Assembly: GCF_008693385.1 (NCBI RefSeq)
Contig: NZ_CP044065.1
Coordinates: forward strand, 310,001-374,000
DNA length: 64,000 bases
Reading direction: 5' to 3'
Source: Cupriavidus pauculus
GTDB taxonomy: Bacteria; Pseudomonadota; Gammaproteobacteria; Burkholderiales; Burkholderiaceae
The notes under the pieces: model-generated
Told to the model about the DNA's origin: nothing
Seen by the model: the letters and a program-made list of their open reading frames with translations, nothing else
The model's database searches: none
Made by a program: the position numbers and the translations under genes
Part shown: piece by piece, positions 57,455 to 64,000 of the stretch
Numbering within the stretch: the stretch's first letter is position 1
How the letters are laid out: each line of letters starts with the position of its first letter

Positions 57455-58783
57455 CTACTCGCCGAACCCCTCCGCCGGCGGCAGCGGCGTGTCCGCCTCC
57501 GCGGGCAGCTTCGACACCAGCAGCTGGTCGATCTTGTGATGGTCGATATCGAGCACCTCGAAGCGGAACCCCGCCACCGTGAGCGACTCCGATTTCTTCG
57601 GAATCCGCTTGAGCGCATAGATCACGAGCCCCGCCGCCGTATCCACATAATCCTCGCCGGGCAGCGTATCGAGTTCGAGCGCCTTCTTCAGATCGACAAT
57701 CGGCGTCAGGCCATCGACGAGCCATGACGAATCGTCGCGGCGCACGATCTGTTCGTCCTCGGTCGAGTACAGGATGTCCCCCATCAACGCGCCGACGAGG
57801 TCGTCGAGCGTGACCACGCCCACCACGAGCCCGTACTCGTTCATGACCACCGCAAAGTTCTCGTGCATCTCGCGAAAACGCGTAAGCGCTTCCGAGAGCG
57901 TGAGCGTATCGGGCACCACGAGCACGTTCTTGTCGTAGTGCTGGCCGATGTCGGCGAGCACGGCCGCGCTCTCGTTCGCGAGCAGCTGCTGCAGGATGTC
58001 CTTCGAGTCGATATAGCCGAGCACGTCGTCCAGATCCTGTCCGCAGACCGGATATTGCGCATGGGGCTGGGTCACGAGCTTGCGCCGTACGCTCTCGGCG
58101 GTCTCGGCGAGGGTCAGGTACACGACGTCGTCGCGCGGCGTCATGATCGCGGGAATGCCCTTGGAGTCGAGTTCGAACACGTTCTCGATCAGATGCAGCT
58201 CGTGCTTGCGCAGCACGCCGGCTTCCGCGCCGGCATCGACCATCGCCGCGATGTCCTCGGTGGTGATCTGGTCGACGGGCTTGGTCGGCAGGCCCAGCAA
58301 CCGCAGCATCGCGTCGGCGGCGCCGTTGAAGATCCAGACTAGCGGCTTCAGTACCTTGAGCAGCGTCAGGATCGGGCCGATCACGCTGACCGCGCACGCT
58401 TCCGGGAACGTCATCGCGATGCGCTTGGGAATCAGGTCGGCAAACTGGATGAACAGCAGCGTGACGATCAGGAACGAGCCGATATTGGCCACGCGCTGGG
58501 CATGATCGACGCTGAGGTAGGGCAGCAACGCCTCATAGGCCAGATCCGATACATGCTTCTCGCCGAGAATACCGGCCAGGATCGCGACGCTGTTCACGCC
58601 GATCTGCACGATCGTGAAGAAATTGCCGGGCTCTTCCTTGAGCAGCATGACCTTGGTCGCGCGCAGGTCGCCCCGCTCGGACATGGTCTGGAGCTTGGTG
58701 CGGCGCGCGGCCGTGAGCGCGATCTCGGAAACCGAGAAGAACGCGCTGATCGCCACGAGCAGGAGGAGGGTCAGAACAAACAT
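57455..58783 (-). CDS. CorC/HlyC-type membrane protein with CBS domains
   Basis: A 442-residue protein. The N-terminal DUF21/CNNM membrane domain has three or four helices (FVLTLLLLVAISAFFSVSEIALTAARRTKLQ, FFTIVQIGVNSVAILAGIL, FLIVTLLFIQFADLIPKRIAM). A CBS pair follows (IPAIMTPRDDVVYLTLAET... and LVVPDTLTLSEALTRFREMHENFAVVMNEYGLVVGVVTLDDLVGALMGDI), then the CorC_HlyC ligand domain to the C terminus. Family members are linked to magnesium or cobalt efflux; hemolysin annotations are historical. The start at 58783 lacks a strong ribosome site. Confidence 0.92.
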   Translation of the reverse strand: MFVLTLLLLVAISAFFSVSEIALTAARRTKLQTMSERGDLRATKVMLLKEEPGNFFTIVQIGVNSVAILAGILGEKHVSDLAYEALLPYLSVDHAQRVANIGSFLIVTLLFIQFADLIPKRIAMTFPEACAVSVIGPILTLLKVLKPLVWIFNGAADAMLRLLGLPTKPVDQITTEDIAAMVDAGAEAGVLRKHELHLIENVFELDSKGIPAIMTPRDDVVYLTLAETAESVRRKLVTQPHAQYPVCGQDLDDVLGYIDSKDILQQLLANESAAVLADIGQHYDKNVLVVPDTLTLSEALTRFREMHENFAVVMNEYGLVVGVVTLDDLVGALMGDILYSTEDEQIVRRDDSSWLVDGLTPIVDLKKALELDTLPGEDYVDTAAGLVIYALKRIPKKSESLTVAGFRFEVLDIDHHKIDQLLVSKLPAEADTPLPPAEGFGE

Positions 58784-58850
58784 AAGAACGCCACGAACGG
58801 TATGTGATCGATAATGGTGCAGCCGCCATCGCGCTGTCAATGCGCGCTTG

Positions 58851-59831
58851 TCAGTGTGAATCGAAGTTGACGACCGGCGCATCCAGCCGCGACGCCAGTG
58901 TGGCCGATATCGCCTCGGCCGCCTCTGCGAACTGCAGGCGCATATCGTCGACGAGGCTCGACGTGGCCCGATGGCTCGCGCGCAGCAACTGCACTTCGAA
59001 CGGCAGCGCCGGCGCGATGTCATGCAGCATCACGCGCGACGCATCGGCCGTCAGCGCCGTGAACTGGTCCAGCAGGCTGATGCCCAGTCCCGCATCGACG
59101 AGCGACAGCGCCAGCGAGTAGGTCTGCACCTCGAGCGTGGCATGCGGCTCCAGCGCATGGCGCGCGAGCGTCTGGCGTACGAGCAGGCCCAGCGACGTAT
59201 TGTCGTCGTGCCCGATGAATGGGCGGTCCATCAGCCGTTGCATGGCCAGCGCCGCTCTGGCCTTGCCGGCGCGGCCGCCGGTGCCGCCCGTGGCTTTCTC
59301 GGGCACGAGCGGCTGCGCGCGCGGCACGGCCAGCAGCATGCGGCCCGCGGCCACGGGCTCGCTCGCGATGGCCTCGTGCCGCGGCGGCGCATAGGCAAAG
59401 CCGACATCGATCTGGTTCGACAGCAGCGCATCGACGATCTCGTCCGTATGGTGCGTGAGCACCTGCACCTGCGTCTCCGGATGCCGCGCGCAGAAGCGTC
59501 GCACGGCGGGAACCAGCAGCGGATTGGCCAGGCTCGGCGTGGCCGCCACGCGCAGCCGTCCGGCGCCCTTGTGCCGCAGGCTCTCCGAGACGCGCCGCAC
59601 GCGCTCCACCTCGCCATATAGCCTTTCGACATCGCCGTAGAGCGCCACGGCCTCGGGCGTGGGCTGCAGCCGGCCGCGCACGCGTTCGAACAGGCGGAAG
59701 CCCAGCGAGGCCTCGGCATGCTGCAGCACGCGCGTGACCACGGGCTGGGAAACGTGGAGCAGGCGCGCGGCCTCGCTGACGGTGCCCGTCAGCATCACGG
59801 CGCGGAACACTTCGATCTGGCGCAGACGCAT
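58851..59831 (-). CDS. LysR-type regulator divergent from the DadA-like gene
   Basis: A 326-residue LysR regulator with helix-turn-helix MRLRQIEVFRAVMLTGTVSEAARLLHVSQPVVTRVLQHAEASLGFRLFERVRGRL and a C-terminal effector domain (GRLRVAATPSLANPLLVPAVRRFCARHPETQVQVLTHH). An upstream ATG at 59891 would add 20 residues but the family start is at 59831. The Thr in place of the usual Ser in SQPVVTRV is mild. It is divergent from dadA by 160 bases and likely controls it, responding to an amino acid. A sequence close to the sigma-54 consensus lies in the gap but with wrong spacing. Confidence 0.9.
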   Translation of the reverse strand: MRLRQIEVFRAVMLTGTVSEAARLLHVSQPVVTRVLQHAEASLGFRLFERVRGRLQPTPEAVALYGDVERLYGEVERVRRVSESLRHKGAGRLRVAATPSLANPLLVPAVRRFCARHPETQVQVLTHHTDEIVDALLSNQIDVGFAYAPPRHEAIASEPVAAGRMLLAVPRAQPLVPEKATGGTGGRAGKARAALAMQRLMDRPFIGHDDNTSLGLLVRQTLARHALEPHATLEVQTYSLALSLVDAGLGISLLDQFTALTADASRVMLHDIAPALPFEVQLLRASHRATSSLVDDMRLQFAEAAEAISATLASRLDAPVVNFDSH

Positions 59832-59991
59832 CGTCGTGGTGCGGAAGTTTTTCGGTTTTGGTGCGGGAAAACCCCGGTAGCGGGTATCCATAGCCTGAGG
59901 ACATATTCTGGCACGTATTCGCATTGGGCAAGCCGCGCGGCGTGGCATACGCTCTGGCCCATCGTCTTGGGAAAGAAGGGTTCGGCCGGCA

Positions 59992-61299
59992 ATGCATGTA
60001 GCGATCGTGGGAGCGGGCGTGGTCGGCATGACCACCGCGTGGCGGCTGGCCAATGAAGGGCACGCGGTAACCGTGCTCGAGCGCCGCGACGGCCCCGGCG
60101 AGGAAACGAGCTTTGCCAACGGCGGTCAGCTCAGCTACAGCTACGTGGCGCCGCTGGCCGGGCCGGGCGTGCTGTCGAAGGTGCCGGGCTGGCTGCTGCG
60201 GCGCGATTCGCCGATGCGCTTCCGGCCCAGCGCGGATCCCGCGCAGTGGCGCTGGCTGCTGGCGTTCGCGCGGGCCTGCAATGCGGGCACCAGCGATGCG
60301 ACCACGCGCAAGCTGCTGCGCCTGGCGTTTCATTCGCGCGACCTGATGCAGGCGTTCGTGCATGGCGAGGAAGCACGGAACGAGAATGCGCTGGGCCATG
60401 TGCCCGGCGGCGGATTCGATTTTGCGCGGCGCGGCAAGCTGATCGTGCACCGTGACAAGGCGGCATTCGATGCCGCGCGCCGGCTGCTCGATTATCAGGC
60501 GAGCCTGGGCTGCGAGCAGATCGCGCTCGACCGCGATGCCTGCGTCGCGCTGGAACCGGCGCTGGAACGCATCCGCGGCGATATCGCGGGCGCGATCCAT
60601 ACGCCGAGCGAGGAAGTGGGCGATTGCCATCGGTTCTGCGTGGCGCTGGCCCGATTGCTGCAAGGGAGGCCCGACACGCAGCTGCGCTTCGGCACCCGCG
60701 TGACCGGTCTCAAGCGCGACCTCGGGCGGGTCACCGGCGTGCTGATCGCCGATGGCGAGGCCGAGCGCGCGATCGATGCCGATGCGGTAGTGGTCGCCGG
60801 CGGCATCGGCAGCGTGCCGCTGCTCCGGCCGACGGGACTGCGGCCGATGCTCTGGCCGCTCAAGGGTTACAGCATCACGGTGCCGATCGCGGACGGCGTG
60901 CGCGCGCCGCACGTCAGCGTGACGGACTTTGCGAACAAGATCGTCTACGCGCGTATCGGCAACACGCTGCGCGTGGCCGGCATGGCGGACCTCGTGCGCG
61001 GCGGCCCGACCATCGACGACGAACGCGTCGCGGCACTGGCCGCACAGACGCAGGCCGTGTTCGGCATCGGGGGCGCGGACGATACGGCGGCGTTGCAGCC
61101 GTGGGCGGGTTTGCGTCCCGCCACGCCGGGCGGCCTGCCGCTGATCGGCGAATCGCGCGTGCGCGGCCTGTGGCTCAACATCGGCCATGGGGCGCTCGGG
61201 TTCACGCTGGCCATGGGCAGCGCGAGCCTGCTCGCCGATGCGATGGCCGGCCGCCGCAGCGCGATCGATGCCGGCGATTTCAGCGCGCTGGCCGCATGA
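59992..61299 (+). CDS. D-amino acid dehydrogenase (DadA family)
   Basis: A 435-residue FAD-dependent enzyme that oxidatively deaminates D-amino acids at the membrane, feeding electrons to the respiratory chain. The Rossmann motif VGAGVVGMTTAWRLANEGHAVTVLERRDGPGEETSFANGGQLSYSYVAPLAGPG is the DadA hallmark. The C terminus GLRPATPGGLPLIGESRVRGLWLNIGHGALGFTLAMGSASLLADAM is conserved. A GAAAGAAGGG-like site precedes the ATG. It may be specific for other D- or imino acids. The neighbouring amino-acid binding proteins and the LysR regulator suggest a uptake-and-use module. Confidence 0.92.
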   Translation: MHVAIVGAGVVGMTTAWRLANEGHAVTVLERRDGPGEETSFANGGQLSYSYVAPLAGPGVLSKVPGWLLRRDSPMRFRPSADPAQWRWLLAFARACNAGTSDATTRKLLRLAFHSRDLMQAFVHGEEARNENALGHVPGGGFDFARRGKLIVHRDKAAFDAARRLLDYQASLGCEQIALDRDACVALEPALERIRGDIAGAIHTPSEEVGDCHRFCVALARLLQGRPDTQLRFGTRVTGLKRDLGRVTGVLIADGEAERAIDADAVVVAGGIGSVPLLRPTGLRPMLWPLKGYSITVPIADGVRAPHVSVTDFANKIVYARIGNTLRVAGMADLVRGGPTIDDERVAALAAQTQAVFGIGGADDTAALQPWAGLRPATPGGLPLIGESRVRGLWLNIGHGALGFTLAMGSASLLADAMAGRRSAIDAGDFSALAA

Positions 61300-61379
61300 G
61301 GATGTCGAAGGTTTTCGCAGTTGCAGTGCCAAACGTAATACGACGTGCCACTAAACCAAGCTCATCCAAGGAGCGAAAC

Positions 61380-62288
61380 ATGAAGAAACTGCCCGCCTCT
61401 TATCTGCCGCGCCGCGTGCTGGTCACCGCTGCGCTCGCCCTCGTTGCCGCCGGCGCGCAAGCGGCCGATGGGGACACGCTCAAGAAGATCAAGGAAACCG
61501 GCGTGATCTCGCTCGGTCACCGCGAATCGTCGATCCCGTTCTCCTACACCGACGGCAAGGAGGTCATGGGCTATTCGCAGGACATCATGATGATGATCGT
61601 CGACAAGGTGAAGGCCGACCTGAAGATGCCGAACCTGCAGGTCAAGCTCACGCCCATCACCTCGCAGAACCGCATTCCGCTCGTGCAGAACGGCACCATC
61701 GACATCGAGTGCGGCAGCACGACCAACAACCTCGAGCGCCAGAAGCAGGTCGCGTTCTCGAACAGCATCTTCATCTACGGCATTCGCATGCTGACGAAGA
61801 AGGACTCGGGCGTGAAGTCGCTGGACGACCTCAAGGGCAAGAATGTCGTGACCACCGCCGGCACCACGGGCGAACGCCTGCTCGTGAAGATGAACGGCGA
61901 GAAGGCCATGAACATGAACCTGATCAGCACCAAGGATCATGGCCAGTCGTTCCTGATCCTCGAAACGGGCCGCGCGGCCGCGTTCGTGATGGACGAGCCG
62001 CTGCTCTACGGCGAGCGCACCAAGGCCAAGAACGCGAACGACTGGGTCGTCGCGGGCGAGCCGCTGCAGGTGGAGAACTACGCGTGCATGTTCCGCAAGG
62101 ACGATGCCTCGTTCAAGGCGCTGGCCGATGGCGTGGTCGCGGACCTGCAGAAGAGCGGTCGCGCCGAGAAGCTCTACAACAAGTGGTTCATGCAGCCGGT
62201 GCCCCCGCGCGGCATCAACCTGAACTACCCGCTGTCGGACGACATGAAGGCGCTGTTCGCGTCGCCGAACGACAAGGCGTATCAATAA
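61380..62288 (+). CDS. Glutamate/aspartate-type ABC substrate-binding protein (GltI-like)
   Basis: A 302-residue periplasmic protein. A signal peptide is seen (PRRVLVTAALALVAAGAQAADG). The core resembles GltI: LKKIKETGVISLGHRESSIPFSYTDGKEVMGYSQDI, then KMPNLQVKLTPITSQNRIPLVQNGTIDIECGSTTNNLERQKQVAFSNSIF, and the end LYNKWFMQPVPPRGINLNYPLSDDMKALFASPNDKAYQ. The AAGGAG ribosome site is strong. It lies 80 bases after dadA on the same strand. No permease gene follows directly; the next gene is another binding protein. Confidence 0.93.
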   Translation: MKKLPASYLPRRVLVTAALALVAAGAQAADGDTLKKIKETGVISLGHRESSIPFSYTDGKEVMGYSQDIMMMIVDKVKADLKMPNLQVKLTPITSQNRIPLVQNGTIDIECGSTTNNLERQKQVAFSNSIFIYGIRMLTKKDSGVKSLDDLKGKNVVTTAGTTGERLLVKMNGEKAMNMNLISTKDHGQSFLILETGRAAAFVMDEPLLYGERTKAKNANDWVVAGEPLQVENYACMFRKDDASFKALADGVVADLQKSGRAEKLYNKWFMQPVPPRGINLNYPLSDDMKALFASPNDKAYQ

Positions 62289-62460
62289 CGTATCGATCGC
62301 GATCCGCAACCGGTCCAAAGTGCTATGGCGGTTATATAGCCATGATGGATCGTTATTTCTCTTTCGATAGCGTTTGCGGTAGTGTTGCGTGCGTTATAGG
62401 CTCGATGTGATCCTGTGACGCACCATAACTACAGCACGACTACCTGATACTGGAGAAACT

Positions 62461-63270
62461 ATGCGATCGATTCGAACGGGACTGCTCTCGTCCCTGCTGG
62501 CCGTGGCACTGGCCGCGGGCGCCGCGCTGACGGCCACGGCGGCAAGTGCCGCCGACCTGCTGGACTCGGTGAAACAGGCCGGCGTGCTGAAGATCGGCAT
62601 CGAGGGCACCTATCCCCCGTTCGGCTACCGTGGCGCGAAGAACGAGCTCGAAGGCTTCGACGTGGATGTCGCGCGCGCCGTGGCGGCCAAGCTCGGCGTC
62701 AAGCCCGAGTTCGTGACCACCGAATGGAGCGCGATCATTGCCGGCCTGCAGGCCGGCAAGTTCGACATCATCGTCAATCAGGTCTCGGTCACGCCCCAGC
62801 GCAAGCAGGCGCTCGATTTCTCGACGCCTTACGTCTACTCGGCCGCGCAGCTGATCCAGCGCAAGGACGACAAGCGCGAGTTCAAGTCGCTCGAGGACCT
62901 CAAGGGCCACAAGCTCGGCGTCAGCCTGGGCAGCAATTACAACGACCTCGCCAAGTCGGTGCCCGGTATCGACGTGAAGACGTACCCGGGCGCGCCCGAG
63001 TATCTGCGTGACCTGGCCTCGGAGCGCGTGGATGCGGCGCTCAACGATCGTCTGATGGTCAATTACCTGATCAAGAACGCCAACCTGCCGCTGCGGCCGG
63101 GCGCGGTCGTGGCCGGTGCCAGCTCGGAAGTCGCGATTCCGTTCCGCAAGGACAATCCGAAGTTCGCGCAGGCCATCGACAAGGCGCTGGACGACCTGCG
63201 CAAGGACGGCACGCTCGCCAGGCTGTCCACCAAGTGGTTCGGCTCCGATGTGACGAAGGCCGCAAAGTAA
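62461..63270 (+). CDS. Cystine/polar amino acid ABC substrate-binding protein (TcyA/FliY-like)
   Basis: A 269-residue periplasmic protein. The signal peptide ends TAASAADLL. Core motifs are KQAGVLKIGIEGTYPPFGYRGAKNELEGFDVDVARAVAAKLGVKPEFVTTEWSAIIAGLQAGKFDIIVNQVSVTPQRKQALDFSTPYVYS, then LKGHKLGVSLGSNYNDLAKSVPGIDVKTYPGAPEYLRDLASERVDAALNDRLMVNYLI. This is closest to cystine-binding proteins by pattern. A 10-bp-stem hairpin separates it from the permease gene, possibly lowering permease expression relative to binding protein. Confidence 0.92.
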   Translation: MRSIRTGLLSSLLAVALAAGAALTATAASAADLLDSVKQAGVLKIGIEGTYPPFGYRGAKNELEGFDVDVARAVAAKLGVKPEFVTTEWSAIIAGLQAGKFDIIVNQVSVTPQRKQALDFSTPYVYSAAQLIQRKDDKREFKSLEDLKGHKLGVSLGSNYNDLAKSVPGIDVKTYPGAPEYLRDLASERVDAALNDRLMVNYLIKNANLPLRPGAVVAGASSEVAIPFRKDNPKFAQAIDKALDDLRKDGTLARLSTKWFGSDVTKAAK

Positions 63271-63285
63271 TTTTCAAAGATTGGC

Positions 63286-63318
63286 AGGCCCTCCCATCGC
63301 GGCAGCGGGGGAGGGCCT
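63286..63318 (+). promoter_or_regulatory. Hairpin between binding-protein and permease genes
   Basis: AGGCCCTCCC pairs with GGGAGGGCCT across a 13-base loop. Only a weak T run follows, so partial termination or mRNA protection is more likely than full termination. The permease start is 71 bases further. Confidence 0.6.
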
Positions 63319-63388
63319 TGTTGCATCCGCGCGTCGAGTATGATCGCGGCAATCGCCACGCGCGTCCCCCGTTTCTGCCCCCAAGCCC

Positions 63389-64000
63389 ATGTCAGCTCTC
63401 ACGCTTGTCACCGATTCGTTGCCGATCCTGCTACAGGGGGCACTGCTCACGCTCAAGTTCGCCGTGCTGTCGATGATTTTCGGGCTGACCATCGGCGTGG
63501 TGGTCGCGCTCATGGGCATCAGCCATTCGAAGATCCTCAACGGAATGGCGCGCACGTACGTCAGCATCATGCGCGGCACGCCGCTGCTCGTGCAGATCTT
63601 CGTCGTGTATTACGGCCTGCCCGGCGTCGGCATCGCGCTGGAACCCACGCCCGCGGGCGTGCTCACGCTGAGCCTCAACGTGGGCGCGTATCTGTCGGAA
63701 AGCATGCGCGGCGCGATTCTCGGGATTTCGCGCGGCCAATGGATGGCGGCGTACAGCCTCGGCCTCACGCGCGCGCAGACGCTGCGCTACGTGGTCGGCC
63801 CGCAGGCGCTGCGGCTGGCCGTGCCGAGTCTCTCGAACAGCCTGATCAGCCTGATCAAGGACACGTCGCTGGTTTCGGTGATCACCGTGACGGAACTGCT
63901 GCGCACCGCGCAGGAAATCATCGCGGCCACCTATCAGCCGCTGCCGCTCTATCTGGCCGTTGCGGCCATCTACTGGGTGCTCAGCACGGCGTTGTCGTTC
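63389..64000 (+). CDS. Amino-acid ABC transporter permease, 5' part
   Basis: The first 204 codons of an inner-membrane permease; the frame is open to the window edge. It starts MSALTLVTDSLPILLQGALLTLKFAVLSMIFGLTIGVVVALMGIS and shows the HisM/GlnP family stretch YVSIMRGTPLLVQIFVVYYGLP, the EAA-type loop SMRGAILGISRGQWMAAYSLGLTRAQTLRYVVGPQALRLAVPSLSNSLISLIKDTSL, and four or five hydrophobic segments. A complete protein would be about 220-230 residues, so little is missing. It partners the binding protein before it; the ATPase gene likely follows outside the window. Confidence 0.93.
   Translation, partial: MSALTLVTDSLPILLQGALLTLKFAVLSMIFGLTIGVVVALMGISHSKILNGMARTYVSIMRGTPLLVQIFVVYYGLPGVGIALEPTPAGVLTLSLNVGAYLSESMRGAILGISRGQWMAAYSLGLTRAQTLRYVVGPQALRLAVPSLSNSLISLIKDTSLVSVITVTELLRTAQEIIAATYQPLPLYLAVAAIYWVLSTALSF

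Noticed and set aside
59909..59923. Sigma-54-like sequence TGGCACG-TAT-TCGCA before dadA
   Set aside because: Spacing is one base short of the strict 12-base requirement and the second box has a mismatch.

Overview
The window looks like chromosomal DNA of a high-GC betaproteobacterium in the Burkholderiaceae, most likely Cupriavidus or a close relative. I infer this from protein resemblance, strong G/C third-position use, the pilGHIJ-chpA block next to hemL and a rubredoxin gene, and the trxB / ftsK-lolA / rarA-serS backbone. No rRNA, IS element, integrase, phage gene or CRISPR array was seen. The window opens inside groEL and closes inside an ABC permease gene.

Layout. 1-5.7 kb: the 3' part of groEL with a strong terminator; a two-gene operon (DUF305 protein, then a YVTN beta-propeller protein) divergent from an ECF sigma factor and its anti-sigma factor; a metallophosphoesterase. 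5.7-17.2 kb (minus strand): a complete-looking Flp/Tad pilus operon, from the pilin to a von Willebrand pseudopilin-like protein. It is preceded by 1.1 kb of non-coding DNA holding a near-consensus sigma-54 site, a consensus IHF site and a terminator-like hairpin just before flp. 18.3-24.5 kb: a LysR/MFS divergent pair, a lemA-TPM-TPM operon, hemL and rubredoxin. 24.8-34.8 kb: the Chp (Pil-Chp) chemosensory operon for type IV pili, ending in a 2058-residue ChpA. 34.9-38.7 kb: an aldehyde dehydrogenase / small membrane protein / SDR / MFS catabolic operon. 38.8-48.3 kb: housekeeping genes (ppa, an acyltransferase-like gene, nadE, a PII gene, a UPF0126 gene, smr, trxB, ftsK). 48.4-57.3 kb: lolA, an iron ABC transporter block with split gene orientation, rarA, serS and tRNA-Ser(CGA). 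57.4-64 kb: a CorC-like protein, a LysR regulator divergent from a DadA-like dehydrogenase, and amino-acid ABC transporter genes.

How the parts fit. Two surface-pilus systems lie within 8 kb: the Tad assembly machine (pilin, peptidase, secretin, ATPase, inner-membrane platform, minor pilins) and the chemosensory controller of twitching pili. The ECF sigma / anti-sigma pair and the periplasmic DUF305/YVTN pair look like one autoregulated stress circuit, because the divergent intergenic region carries two matching bipartite promoter-like elements arranged symmetrically around an AT-rich inverted repeat. The iron block has a Fur-like box over a promoter. The final region couples a D-amino-acid dehydrogenase to amino-acid uptake.

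All functions are inferred by reading the sequence; no database search was run. The strongest leads are the paired ECF promoters, the sigma-54/IHF/attenuator leader of the Tad operon, the hairpin after the flp pilin gene, and the split iron transporter block.
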